Below, one piece after another: positions 44,219 to 53,653 of a DNA stretch of 64,000 nucleotides. The stretch spans positions 62,001 through 126,000 of the forward strand of contig NZ_JACJPO010000015.1 in assembly GCF_014696105.1 (NCBI RefSeq), read 5' to 3'. The DNA is from Microcoleus sp. FACHB-1515 (GTDB lineage Bacteria > Cyanobacteriota > Cyanobacteriia > Elainellales > Elainellaceae). Under the pieces are notes generated by a model. The model searched no databases and was not told the origin of the DNA. It was given only the letters and a program-made list of their open reading frames with translations. Each line of letters begins with the position of its first letter. The stretch's first letter is position 1. A program made the position numbers and the translations under genes.

Positions 44219-46333
44219 CTAAATTTTCATCTTCAAGTGTTTACAAGTCTCTTCTACTTTGCTTAAGTAGCTTGTCTCAGTCGAGTTAAGACGATAAGCC
44301 TCACGGTAGCATTTAAGCGCTTCTACAAAATTTTCTTGTTCTTCTAATACTCTGCCTAATTTGAAGTAGGTTTCAGGAGCGCGATCGCCGAACTGAAAAG
44401 AAGCTTTATAAAAGACAATTGCCTCATGTAGCTTCTTCTCTTTAGCTAGAGTGTCAGCTAATCCAACGTACAAATTAGTGCTACTGGGATTCACTTGAAT
44501 AGCGCTATGATAGCTCTCAATATTTTTGTCATCAAGCTGTATGGATTTCCAATAACTATCAAATGCTTTCTTGATAAAAACTTCGCTAGCTTGCTTGTGA
44601 AGATCTCCAATCCTTTGATGAATTGAAGAATTCTCATGAAGTTTAGCTGCTAGATTTAGCACATTGATTGCCTCCTCCCAACGTTCCAGCTTTACTAACA
44701 CATTGCTAAGTTTTTCATAGGAGCTTAGAAAGTTAGGATTGTAATCGATTATTTTTTGAAAGACCGATGCAGCCTCTTTCCACTGCTGCTTCTCTATCAA
44801 TAGATCCCCAAACTTCTGATGTACAAGCCAAAGTTCTGGTCTTGAATCAACTACGTTTTGACAAACTAATCGAGCTTCATCCCATCTTTCAGATTTGATC
44901 AACATTTGCGTTAATGAAAGATAAACCCACGCAGGCTGTTCAGGTTGCAGCTCGATTGCCCTTTGGTAGCTAGCGATCGCACCAGCCTGATCTTCAACTT
45001 TTTCTTGAAATCCTCCCAGCACAATGTGTGCTAAAGCGTTGTTGGGCGCTCGTTGAGGAAGCTGTTGATAACATCCTTTAGCGGCCACTTCATCAAAACA
45101 TCTATTTCTTCGAGAAATATCCTGTAGTTTTTGATATGCGAGTAATAAATTTTGATTTATTTCAATTGCACAACAATATGACTTGATTGCTTCGTCCCAT
45201 TGGCCCAACGCGATAAATGCATCACCGAGGTTATAGTGCGACCAGTAAAAATCTGGTTTAAGTAAAATTGCCTTTCGATATGATTCCGTCGCTGCTTGCC
45301 ACTGCTCCAGCTCAATTAGTGCATCTCCTAAATTATTGTGTGACCAAGAATATAAAGGATTCAACGCGATCGACCGCTCATACGCTTCTACAGCCTGAAA
45401 CCACTGCTTCTGCTCCAGAAAAATGTCACCTAAATTGTGATGGGTTAACCACGCTTCCGGCTGCAACTCGATCGCCCGCTCGTAAGCCTCAATCGCCCCC
45501 TCCAATCTCTCCATTTTCTGCAACGCTGTTCCCAACCCAAAGTGAGCCTCGGCCAAAGCTGCATCCTGCGCGATCGATCGCTCGTAACAGGCGATCGCCT
45601 GGTCCCACTGTTCCTGCTGGAGGAAATGGTTGCCGAGTTTGCAGTGTTCCTCTGCCGTTGCCCAATCTGGCTGCAAACAGAGCGCTTGGAAATAAGTTGT
45701 CAGCATTGCTTCCGAATGGCCAAGCTGCTTGTGGGCCAGCGACAGATTCCAGAAAGCCGTTGCCAGCGTTGGATCGATCGCAATCGCATTTTCATAGCAC
45801 TGCACCGCCGCCTCGACCTGCTCTTTTTTCAGCAAACAATCGCCCAGCATTTGATGATCGATCGCCTCAAGCTGATCGGGCTGATCGAGAAACGCTTGCA
45901 GCGCACCCGACTGATCGATTTGCGTCCACAGTTGGTCTAGGTTGGGCTGGAGGGCAGTGGCGAGTTCGGGCTTGAGGGCGATCGCCCGTCGAAACGACTG
46001 CAAGGCCACTGACCACTCTTGCTGATGCGCCGCCAGCGTCCCCAGATTCGCGTGAATTTCCGCGCTGTCTGGCTGCAACGCCAACGCTTGCTGATACGCA
46101 ATTTTTGCCGCCTGCCACTGCTTTTGGTGAAGCCGCGCATCGCCCAGCAGCTTGTAGGCCGTTGCGCTGGGCTGAAGCTGAATGGCGCGTTGGGCATGAG
46201 CGATCGCCTGCGGCCAATTTTCTGCCTGAAGGCTGGCCTGTGCCGATCGCTCGGCCATTTCTGCTGCGGTGACAGCCGTAACTTTTTTGAACTGGGTCAG
46301 GTGAGGAGAATTGTGCGGCACTGGATGAACCAT
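44219..46333 (-). CDS. TPR-repeat scaffold protein
   Basis: A 704-residue soluble protein made almost only of tetratricopeptide repeats, about sixteen units from residue 30 onward (for example AIEAYERAIELQPEAWLTHH and AVEAYERSIALNPLYSWSHN). No catalytic domain. TPR superhelices bind partner proteins. The N-terminal half (DNA about 45400-46333) is GC-rich with CGATCG cores; the C-terminal half (44219-45300) is AT-rich like the downstream glycosyltransferases, so the gene appears mosaic. It is located between a second TPR protein and the TPR-glycosyltransferase, with gaps of 23 and 22 bases. Confidence 0.88.
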   Translation of the reverse strand: MVHPVPHNSPHLTQFKKVTAVTAAEMAERSAQASLQAENWPQAIAHAQRAIQLQPSATAYKLLGDARLHQKQWQAAKIAYQQALALQPDSAEIHANLGTLAAHQQEWSVALQSFRRAIALKPELATALQPNLDQLWTQIDQSGALQAFLDQPDQLEAIDHQMLGDCLLKKEQVEAAVQCYENAIAIDPTLATAFWNLSLAHKQLGHSEAMLTTYFQALCLQPDWATAEEHCKLGNHFLQQEQWDQAIACYERSIAQDAALAEAHFGLGTALQKMERLEGAIEAYERAIELQPEAWLTHHNLGDIFLEQKQWFQAVEAYERSIALNPLYSWSHNNLGDALIELEQWQAATESYRKAILLKPDFYWSHYNLGDAFIALGQWDEAIKSYCCAIEINQNLLLAYQKLQDISRRNRCFDEVAAKGCYQQLPQRAPNNALAHIVLGGFQEKVEDQAGAIASYQRAIELQPEQPAWVYLSLTQMLIKSERWDEARLVCQNVVDSRPELWLVHQKFGDLLIEKQQWKEAASVFQKIIDYNPNFLSSYEKLSNVLVKLERWEEAINVLNLAAKLHENSSIHQRIGDLHKQASEVFIKKAFDSYWKSIQLDDKNIESYHSAIQVNPSSTNLYVGLADTLAKEKKLHEAIVFYKASFQFGDRAPETYFKLGRVLEEQENFVEALKCYREAYRLNSTETSYLSKVEETCKHLKMKI

Positions 46334-46356
46334 GACGGCAAGGTGAAGAAGGGTGA

Positions 46357-47958
46357 TTACAAAACGGTGTAGGCGCGATCGACCGTAGGTGCAGCCGGAA
46401 TCGGTTCAGCCGCGCGTTTTGCCGGATCAGCAACGGCTTGGTGATAGCAGCGGGCGGCTTTCTCAAAGCGTCCCAGCTTGATGAAAACTTCCGCCAAGGC
46501 GATGCGGTGTTCAGCCTGAGCAGGTTGCAGCGCGATCGCCGCCTGATAGCAGGTTGCCGCTTCCTCCCACTGCGCCAAAGCTGCCAACGCTTGCGCCAAG
46601 CCAACTTGGAACTCGGCAGTTTCAGAATCGCGATCGATCGCTTGGCGATAGCAGTCAATTGCCGCTTGCCACTGCCGACTCGTCGCTAGCTTTTGCGCCA
46701 TTTTGCCGTATGACTGAGCCATCAGTGCCCGCTGACAGCGCTCCATCTGCACAAGGGCGGTTTGAAGCTGCTGCGGGTCGGGCAGCAGGTCACAAATGCG
46801 CTGATAGCAGGCGATCGCGTCTGACCAGCGATTGAGCTTCATCAACGCCTGACCGAGGGCGGCATGAAAACGGAAATTTTGGGGCTGTCGTTCGATCGCC
46901 TGTCGATATAGGCGGATGGCGGCTGACCAATTGTGCTGTTTGCCCATCGCGATCGCCAGATTGTAATAGCCGTTGGGCGAACTTGGAGCCAGCGCGATCG
47001 CTTGTTGATAGCAGTCGATCGCCTGCTCCAGCTTGTTTTGCTTGATCATTTGATTGCCAAGCTGCAAAAACTCTTTGGCCGTTGCCCAACTTGGTTCCAG
47101 CCGATATGCTCGATAAAAGCAGTCGGCAGCCTGCACCAAATCGCCCAACTGTTTCCACACTTCAGCCAGCTTCAGGAACGCTCCGGCAAATTCTGGATCA
47201 AGTTCGATCGCCTGCTCCAAAAAAGTGGCTGCTTCGGTCAGGCGGTTCTGCTCAACGTAAACGCTGCCCAGCCGCGCATAGGTTTCAGCTAAATCCGCTT
47301 CGATCGCCAGCGACTGACTGTAGTACCGTTCGGCGGCCTCAAATTGTTTTTCGGCTTGCAGAGCGCGTCCCATCAGCCGATAGGTGAGGGCGGTTTGCGG
47401 CGTCAGGAGTTTGGCGGCTTGTTCGCAGGCGGCGATCGTCTCTTGCCACTGCTGGCGATCGCACAAAGCTTTGGCCTGCTGCAAATAAAAAGCTGCCTGC
47501 TCATACCAGGGCAACTGCTCCACCGCAGGTTCCGCTGTCGGCTCAGCAGTGGGCACCAAGTTAGGCGGAGCCAGAGCAGGCAGGGGCAGCAGATCGATCG
47601 CGGTCTGATAGTGATGGGCGGCGGCATCAAGGTCGCCTTGCTGCGTTAGAGCTTCGGCCAAACCTTGGTGCGCGTCTACCAAATGCACATCGAACTGAAG
47701 GGCACGGCGATAGTGCGCGATCGCCACTTCCACCTGACCTTGCAGCAGATAGGTGTCGGCCTGATGCAGCAGTTCTTGGGCTTGGGCTTGCAGTTCAGCA
47801 GGATCGGCGGCAGTTTTTGCAGCGGCCAGATGGGGAACGATCGCCAGTCGGGGCGGCGACTCGGCGGCGATCGAGCGATACCCTTCGGGAAGCGCGGCGC
47901 GATCGGGCGGCGGTTCGGCAAGCTGGAGCGTGGTTGGAAGGGTGGGGTGGTTGTGCAT
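46357..47958 (-). CDS. TPR-repeat protein
   Basis: A 533-residue protein. ATG at 47958 (MHNHPTLPTTLQLAEPP) is preferred to a TTG eight codons earlier. After a polar N-terminus, about twelve TPRs run from residue 65 to the end (ALQFDVHLVDAHQGLAEALT, AIELDPEFAGAFLKLAEVWK). A spacer at about 130-145 contains PTAEPTAEPAVEQ. GC-rich with many CGATCG cores, unlike the genes beyond 45300. No enzyme domain. Part of the 11-gene locus, 35 bases after the TPR-methyltransferase. Confidence 0.86.
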   Translation of the reverse strand: MHNHPTLPTTLQLAEPPPDRAALPEGYRSIAAESPPRLAIVPHLAAAKTAADPAELQAQAQELLHQADTYLLQGQVEVAIAHYRRALQFDVHLVDAHQGLAEALTQQGDLDAAAHHYQTAIDLLPLPALAPPNLVPTAEPTAEPAVEQLPWYEQAAFYLQQAKALCDRQQWQETIAACEQAAKLLTPQTALTYRLMGRALQAEKQFEAAERYYSQSLAIEADLAETYARLGSVYVEQNRLTEAATFLEQAIELDPEFAGAFLKLAEVWKQLGDLVQAADCFYRAYRLEPSWATAKEFLQLGNQMIKQNKLEQAIDCYQQAIALAPSSPNGYYNLAIAMGKQHNWSAAIRLYRQAIERQPQNFRFHAALGQALMKLNRWSDAIACYQRICDLLPDPQQLQTALVQMERCQRALMAQSYGKMAQKLATSRQWQAAIDCYRQAIDRDSETAEFQVGLAQALAALAQWEEAATCYQAAIALQPAQAEHRIALAEVFIKLGRFEKAARCYHQAVADPAKRAAEPIPAAPTVDRAYTVL

Positions 47959-47993
47959 GGCGCGATTGGAAGTGGAAACCAAAGCGAAGTTGA

Positions 47994-49310
47994 TTAGCGT
48001 TTGCGAATCACCAGTTGATAGTGCTGGTGAACCAGTTCAAATCGATCGCGAACCGAATTTAGGAAAGCATCGATGCCCAAGCGCGGATCGTCGTGGGGAA
48101 ACTGCGAATCGCTCCACAGATAGTCGTCAAAAATCAGCAGTCCGCCAGCCTGAAGCAGCGGCCAAGCCAGCCGCGCATCTTGCTCGACATGCTTTGCTAG
48201 ATGACAGCCATCGATGTAGATCACCTGAAAGGCTTCAGCAGGCAGCATCGGCAGCAGATCGTGCGAACTGCCTGTCAGCGAATTCACCTTGGCAACGCTG
48301 CGGGTCTGCACCAAATTGTGGTTGAACGCAGGCGGATAGATTGGATCGATCGTGGTCAGCCGCGCTGAGGGATGCGTCAGAATGTGGTCAAGCAGCCAGC
48401 AGGCGGACATGCCTTCAAAGCTGCCGACTTCGAGAAAGCGCAAGTCGGGCTGATTGACATAGGGTTGCAGCAGCGGCCACCAGTGCAGCAGGTTGTGGGT
48501 AAACCAGTTGTAGGTGAATCGATAGCTGCGATCGACCTGCTGCCAGCCACACCGATCGCTCGCTCGTCGATGCAGTACGATCGCGTCCTCCACCTGACCT
48601 TGGCTTGCCAGCAAGTTACCCAGTTGAGTTTCCAGCGCCGCCTGGTCAGGATGCCGCGCGATCGCGTCTTGGCAGCAGGCGATCGCGTCCTGAATGCGTC
48701 CCTGCTGCTGCAAAACTTCGCTCAGGCTGATCCAGGCGGGCAGCAGGTGTTGGTCTTGCGTCAGTGCTCGTCGATAGGCGGCGATCGCCGCTGCCAAATT
48801 GCCCTGCTGCTGAAGCGTGTTGCCGAGTTGCCAGTGGTCGTGCGGTGAAACCAGCAGCGGCTGGCGCTGAAACGCTTCATGAAAACTGATCGCCGCCTGT
48901 GCCAAATCGCCCTGCTGCTGCCAAGCTTCGCCCAGCTTTAGATAGGCTCCAACAAAATCGGCATCGATCGCGATGGCGTGCTGATAGCAGGCGATCGCAT
49001 CCGGCCAGCGCAGTTGGGCGGCATAAAGGCTGCCCAGCCGCGCGTGCGTTTCGGGCAGATCGGGCTGGATGGCGATCGCTTTGGCATAAAAGAGTTCGGC
49101 TTCGCTTAGGTGGCCTTGCTCTTGCAGTGCCCAGCCCATCAGCCGATAGGCGGTTGCCGTTCCCGGTTCCAGGCTGACGATCGCCTGCTGGCACAATCGC
49201 GCCACTTCAGACCATTGCTTTTGTTCACAAAGTTGCTGTCCCTGTTCGATCGCCTCGATCGCAGACGCGAGCCAGTGGGTGGTGGGCGTGTCAAGGTTGG
49301 GCGGATTCAT
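47994..49310 (-). CDS. TPR protein with C-terminal class I methyltransferase
   Basis: A 438-residue protein. ATG at 49310 stands four bases after the previous stop codon, with GGAG upstream, indicating translational coupling. TPRs occupy about 20-250. The C-terminal SAM-dependent methyltransferase (Methyltransf_24-like) has RFLEVGSFEGMSACWLLDHI as SAM motif I, LTTIDPIY as the acidic strand, VIYIDGCHLAKHVEQDARLA with the catalytic or metal IDGxH, and GGLLIFDDYLW. All key motifs are intact. Sugar O-methylation is plausible in this locus but not shown. Paralogous to the next gene upstream. Confidence 0.85.
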   Translation of the reverse strand: MNPPNLDTPTTHWLASAIEAIEQGQQLCEQKQWSEVARLCQQAIVSLEPGTATAYRLMGWALQEQGHLSEAELFYAKAIAIQPDLPETHARLGSLYAAQLRWPDAIACYQHAIAIDADFVGAYLKLGEAWQQQGDLAQAAISFHEAFQRQPLLVSPHDHWQLGNTLQQQGNLAAAIAAYRRALTQDQHLLPAWISLSEVLQQQGRIQDAIACCQDAIARHPDQAALETQLGNLLASQGQVEDAIVLHRRASDRCGWQQVDRSYRFTYNWFTHNLLHWWPLLQPYVNQPDLRFLEVGSFEGMSACWLLDHILTHPSARLTTIDPIYPPAFNHNLVQTRSVAKVNSLTGSSHDLLPMLPAEAFQVIYIDGCHLAKHVEQDARLAWPLLQAGGLLIFDDYLWSDSQFPHDDPRLGIDAFLNSVRDRFELVHQHYQLVIRKR

Positions 49311-49314
49311 CGGC

Positions 49315-51243
49315 TTACTCCTCAACTTTGCGAACGATTACCTGGTAGCCCCGATGCAAAACATCGGCAGCAAACGGCACTTCGTCCAAAAAAGCATCGA
49401 TTCCCAAGCGCGATCGCTGCTCGATCGGTTGATCCACCCAGCCGTAATAGTCAAAGATCAAGATGCCGCCAAGCTTGAGCAGCGGCCAAGCCAGTTCGCC
49501 ATCTTTGCGAATCCAGTCGGCTCTGGGGTCGGCACTCAGATAAATCAGGTCGTATTGATTTTGCAGGCGCGGCAGCAGACGGTGGGAATCGCCCAGTCGA
49601 TGCAAAACTCTTTCAACCGCCTGGGCGCGATCGATGTTGAGCGTGAAATTTTCCTGGCGATAGCGATCGAGACAAACCAAGCGCGAATCGGGATGCGTCA
49701 AGATGTGGTCGAGCAGCCAGCAAGCCGCCATGCCTTCAAAGCAACCGACTTCCAAGGCCTGCACGTCCGGGCGATCGCTCAATTCCTGCAAATGCTGCGT
49801 CCAAACCGGAATGTTGTGGCTAAACCAATCGCGGGTAAACACATATTCGCGATCGACAGCAGCTTGCCAGCCTTTGCGCTCCAAGGCGTTGCGGTGCAGC
49901 GCGATCGCCGCTTCGGTTTCGCCCTGGTCGGCGAGCAGGTGAGCCAGTTGCGTGTAGCGATCGGCTGCTTGGGGAACCTGATCGATTCTCCAGTAGTGAG
50001 CGGCGATCTGGTCGTTAAGCTGCTTTTGTTGATCTTGCACCTGTCGAAGCTGATGGTGCAGCGGTGCATCAGCCGCGATCGCCCAGCGATAAAACAGCGC
50101 GGCTCCCTCATACTGCTGGTGGGCGGCGAGTGCCTGCGCGATCGATTGATAAAAATCAACCTGCTGATTCTGCGGCTGAATCATTTCTTGGACAATTGCC
50201 GTATCTGCGGTTTGCAGCAAACGGCGCAGCGATCGACCCAGCGGCAAATAAAGTTCGCTCAAGTCACGCTGTCGTTGAGCGGCATTCAGCAACAAGGCAG
50301 TTGCCTCCGGCCAGCACTGCTGTTCGATCTGAACTTCTGCTAAATGCAGATAAAACCAGGCTTCCGGCTGCGTGTCGATCGCTTGCTGAAGCCAAGTGAC
50401 CGCTGCGAGCGCGTGCAGTTTGTGCAGTGCGTAGCCAAGGTTGTGATAGACCCAAGCAGAATTTGCGCCGAGCGCGATCGCTTGCTGGTAGGCGCTGGCG
50501 GCTTCGTTCCACTCGTGCAGCTTCAGGCAGGCTTCGCCAAAGGCGCACCAGGCAAACTGATAGTCCGGATCAAGCTGAATCGCCGTGTGGAAGTAGGTTT
50601 GCGCGTCGAACCAGTCGTCTTGCTGCTGAGCAATTTGCCCCAAAGCGTAGTAGGACGGAGCATAGCGCGGCTCCAGTTCGAGCGATCGCGCCAGTGCTGT
50701 TTTGGCTTCTGACCAGTCCTGCTGATGCGTCAGCGAAATTGCCAGATTGTAATGCGCTTCAAAGAACTCTGGATTGCGATCGACCGCACCTCGGTAATAA
50801 GCGATCGCTTCGTCCGATCGCTGCTCGGCCATCAGTCGATTGCCCAGTTGAAATTGGTGTTTGGGCGTTGCCCAGTTGGGATCGCACCGCATCGCCTGCT
50901 GGCGGTGGTGAATCTCGGCGCTGGATTTTTCCAGTTCGGCGTAGAGATTGGCGAGGCTCCAGTGGGCAGGGGCATAGTCGGGGTTCGCGGCGATCGCTTG
51001 CTGATAAGCGGCAATTGCGGCTTCTCGCTGCTGCTGCTGTCCATAGAGCGCACCAATTCGCGCAAACATCTCGCTGCGGTCTGCGGGCGGCGCGACTGCC
51101 CAGGTGTGCCACTGCACCGCTGCCGAAAATCGCCCCATCATCTGGAGAACGTTGCCCAGCGTTTGACAGGCGATCGTTAAATTTGATTCAGTTTGTAGCG
51201 CTCGATCGCAAGCAGCAACCGCATCTTCGAGATAGGTAATCAT
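49315..51243 (-). CDS. TPR protein with C-terminal methyltransferase-like domain, degenerate motif
   Basis: A 642-residue protein: about ten TPRs at 1-440, then a methyltransferase-like domain at 455-640 clearly related to the next gene (shared FEGMAACWLLDHILTHP, ELAWPLLKLGGILIFDYYGW, SRLGIDAFLDEV). SAM motif I (ALEVGCFEGMAACWLL) is intact. The IDGxH block of the sister protein is replaced by YLSADPRADW, and IFDDY by IFDYY. It may be inactive, structural or changed in acceptor. ATG at 51243; the gap to the GT61 gene is 49 bases. Confidence 0.82.
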   Translation of the reverse strand: MITYLEDAVAACDRALQTESNLTIACQTLGNVLQMMGRFSAAVQWHTWAVAPPADRSEMFARIGALYGQQQQREAAIAAYQQAIAANPDYAPAHWSLANLYAELEKSSAEIHHRQQAMRCDPNWATPKHQFQLGNRLMAEQRSDEAIAYYRGAVDRNPEFFEAHYNLAISLTHQQDWSEAKTALARSLELEPRYAPSYYALGQIAQQQDDWFDAQTYFHTAIQLDPDYQFAWCAFGEACLKLHEWNEAASAYQQAIALGANSAWVYHNLGYALHKLHALAAVTWLQQAIDTQPEAWFYLHLAEVQIEQQCWPEATALLLNAAQRQRDLSELYLPLGRSLRRLLQTADTAIVQEMIQPQNQQVDFYQSIAQALAAHQQYEGAALFYRWAIAADAPLHHQLRQVQDQQKQLNDQIAAHYWRIDQVPQAADRYTQLAHLLADQGETEAAIALHRNALERKGWQAAVDREYVFTRDWFSHNIPVWTQHLQELSDRPDVQALEVGCFEGMAACWLLDHILTHPDSRLVCLDRYRQENFTLNIDRAQAVERVLHRLGDSHRLLPRLQNQYDLIYLSADPRADWIRKDGELAWPLLKLGGILIFDYYGWVDQPIEQRSRLGIDAFLDEVPFAADVLHRGYQVIVRKVEE

Positions 51244-51292
51244 GGAGGGCGAGCAGTGACGGAGCAGGAATTTTTGTCGTAATTACTGATAC

Positions 51293-53653
51293 TCAAATTT
51301 CAGCAGAAATCCGGGCATTAAAAATTTTTTGTAGAACTTGATTGAGGCGATCGATATCGATCCAAATATCTTCAAGCAGCGGATTGGGATACATCAACTG
51401 TCGCAAAAACTGACAGGATAGTGCTCTTCCCCAAACAACGTAATGCGTCAGATTCAACAACTGACTAATCTGCCAAAAATAGTGTCGCTGATAGTTTGGC
51501 GAAACTAACTCAACCACAATTGTTTGTGGCTGACAAAACACCAAATTGGTCAGACTGCTGCCATGCGGTGCAACGATCACTTGGGCATGAGCGAACAAGG
51601 CTGCTTGCTCGGCTACCGAGCGTGAATCAAGCGTCAAGGCAACGAAGCCATAAGGCCGAAGCGCATCGAGTACTTGATCTTCATTCAGCAAACGACGATA
51701 GCAAGCATCGGTACGACTGAGGTAGATGAACGGAAAATCTGTTGGCGATCGATCGATCGGATGCTGTAAATCACCATAGCCGTTGTGAAGTAATTTTTGT
51801 GAAAAGTTACTGTAATTTTTTGGTAAAAACTGCTTTCGCAGATACTCGATCGTCTCGGATTGTGCCCAGCCTAAGCTGCCCACAAAATCAGGAACAATTA
51901 ACTGTTCAGCTTGAACATGTGGATGGCGATCGCTTTCAATGATTTGGTTGGAATTAATACCAAAACCTTGTAATGTTTCGCGCTGAAACGATCGCTGAGC
52001 GGAGTTAACCAAAAAGTAATCAATTTGCTGAAAATCAATTTGTCGCTGCAAAATTTCCAGACGCGGCAGCAAATCAATCATCCAGTGAAAATAAACGCTG
52101 CCCGATAAACTTGACAGCGCAGCCACTCGACCCTTGATCCGCAGCGGCGGCGGCAGGTGAGCCGGAATGCCCTGCAACGGCAAATTGACCTGTTTGCAGA
52201 TCGGCAACTGACCGGGATAGCTGCGCGATAGCGGCTCCATCCGTTCCCCCTCGGCGGAAAAGACGGCGATCGCGCTGCAAGCTTGCCATGTGCTCGTTTG
52301 TGGAGCTGCCCAAATGCGGCCATTGGCGATCGTTGTGACGACCCGATCCAGGGATTCGCTTGGCAGAGGCGATCGATCGCTGAGCTGATAGATGCCTTCC
52401 CCCAACCGCACAGGCTCAAAACTCAGCGTCATCCGCTGAAGACAAGGCTCACAGTTCAAGCCCTGGCAAGATTTTTCAGCAGCGATCGAGCGATCGCGGT
52501 GCGGAATCGCTCGCTGCACCTGATCGAGTTCAGCCTGGATTGCCGTGTTTTGCGGATCGATCGCTAGCGCGAGATGGCAGGTGACGATCGCGGCGGCAAA
52601 TCGCTGTTGCCGAGCCAGACACTGCGCCAGCCGTTGATACAAATCAAGCTGCTGGGGCTGTAGCCGCAAAGCAATTTGATACAGTCGCTCGGCATAGCGC
52701 AACTGCACATCGCCGCCATACGCCGTCAGCACAGTTGCCCAGTGCATCAACGCCTGCACCAGCGATCGCTCCGGCTGGTCGGTATCTTGCTGCAAAGCGG
52801 TGAGAAATTCAGCGCAGGCCAGTCGCGCCCATTCAAACTCGTCAGCCGCAGGTCGCGATCGAATCCAGCGAGCATAAGCCGTAATGAAAGCGTGATCCGG
52901 AGCGATCGCCTGCCGAAAACACTGCATTGCCCGATCGACCTGTCCCAGCGTCAGCCAAACGATCGCACACTCGCCCCAGGCCACCGTCAAATTTGCATCC
53001 AGTCGCAGCGCAGCCTGAAAGCATTGGATCGCCTCGGTGAGATTGCCCTGCTGATGCAGAGCGCGTCCCAAGTTGTAGTGAATTTCGGCTTTGTCCGCAT
53101 CGATCGCCAATGCCTGATGGTAAGCGGCGATCGCTTCGCCCAAGCGTCGCTGCTTTTGAAACGCCTGCGCGAGATGGTGATATAGATTCGCTCCAACTGA
53201 ATCGGGTTGCGGCTCTGGCAAATTCGTCGCCTGCTGATAAACCGCGATCGCCGCTTCAGTTTCGCCTTGCTGAAGCAGCGCTGTTCCCAAATTGCAATAA
53301 GCCAAAAGGGTTGGCCGCAAATCGATCGATCTGCGGTAGTGATAGGTTGCAGCTAGCCAGCGTTCCTGCTGTGCCAAAACGACAGCAAGATTGTGATGGG
53401 CATCGGCGCAGATTGCGATTTGGCCTGTTTTTCTGCCCAGCAAGATCGCTTGGCGATAGCGCTCGGCAGCTTGCTCTAGGTCTGCCTGCTGCTGCAAAAT
53501 CCAGCCGAGGTTGTAGTAGATTTTGTGAAACTGCTGTCGGTTTGCTTCAAACGTGAACACGGCTGCGGAAAGTTGAAAGTGTGCGATCGCCTGTTGCTGA
53601 CTAGCCGTTGCCGATTTGGAAATCAGCCGCCGTAATGGGCAAGTTCTTACCAA
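51293..53653 (-). CDS. TPR protein with C-terminal GT61 (DUF563) glycosyltransferase
   Basis: About 786 residues. TPRs fill roughly 20-400 (YRQAILLGRKTGQIAICADA, EAIAAYHQALAIDADKAEIH). The C-terminal domain at about 480-780 is a GT61-type transferase: VYFHWMIDLLPRLEIL, IYLSRTDACYRRLLNEDQVL and VIVAPHGSSLTNLVFC. The start is unclear. The TPR frame continues upstream past the stop codon of the RTX gene; TTG at 53653, inside that gene, keeps the first TPR whole, while GTG at 53560 would cut into it. Neither has a Shine-Dalgarno, so coupling by re-initiation from the RTX gene is likely. Donor and acceptor sugars unknown. Confidence 0.82.
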   Translation of the reverse strand: MVRTCPLRRLISKSATASQQQAIAHFQLSAAVFTFEANRQQFHKIYYNLGWILQQQADLEQAAERYRQAILLGRKTGQIAICADAHHNLAVVLAQQERWLAATYHYRRSIDLRPTLLAYCNLGTALLQQGETEAAIAVYQQATNLPEPQPDSVGANLYHHLAQAFQKQRRLGEAIAAYHQALAIDADKAEIHYNLGRALHQQGNLTEAIQCFQAALRLDANLTVAWGECAIVWLTLGQVDRAMQCFRQAIAPDHAFITAYARWIRSRPAADEFEWARLACAEFLTALQQDTDQPERSLVQALMHWATVLTAYGGDVQLRYAERLYQIALRLQPQQLDLYQRLAQCLARQQRFAAAIVTCHLALAIDPQNTAIQAELDQVQRAIPHRDRSIAAEKSCQGLNCEPCLQRMTLSFEPVRLGEGIYQLSDRSPLPSESLDRVVTTIANGRIWAAPQTSTWQACSAIAVFSAEGERMEPLSRSYPGQLPICKQVNLPLQGIPAHLPPPLRIKGRVAALSSLSGSVYFHWMIDLLPRLEILQRQIDFQQIDYFLVNSAQRSFQRETLQGFGINSNQIIESDRHPHVQAEQLIVPDFVGSLGWAQSETIEYLRKQFLPKNYSNFSQKLLHNGYGDLQHPIDRSPTDFPFIYLSRTDACYRRLLNEDQVLDALRPYGFVALTLDSRSVAEQAALFAHAQVIVAPHGSSLTNLVFCQPQTIVVELVSPNYQRHYFWQISQLLNLTHYVVWGRALSCQFLRQLMYPNPLLEDIWIDIDRLNQVLQKIFNARISAEI

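Noticed and set aside
45268-45975. Plus-strand frame of 235 codons
   Set aside because: Antisense to the TPR gene; Pro/Arg/Ser-rich noise.
48030-48060. GTTCAAATC-like tRNA T-arm strings (here and at about 11362)
   Set aside because: Inside coding sequence, with no cloverleaf around them.
44219-53653. Regularly spaced DNA repeats that could suggest a CRISPR-like array
   Set aside because: The periodicity is 102 bases and codes TPR units; there are no short identical repeats with unique spacers.
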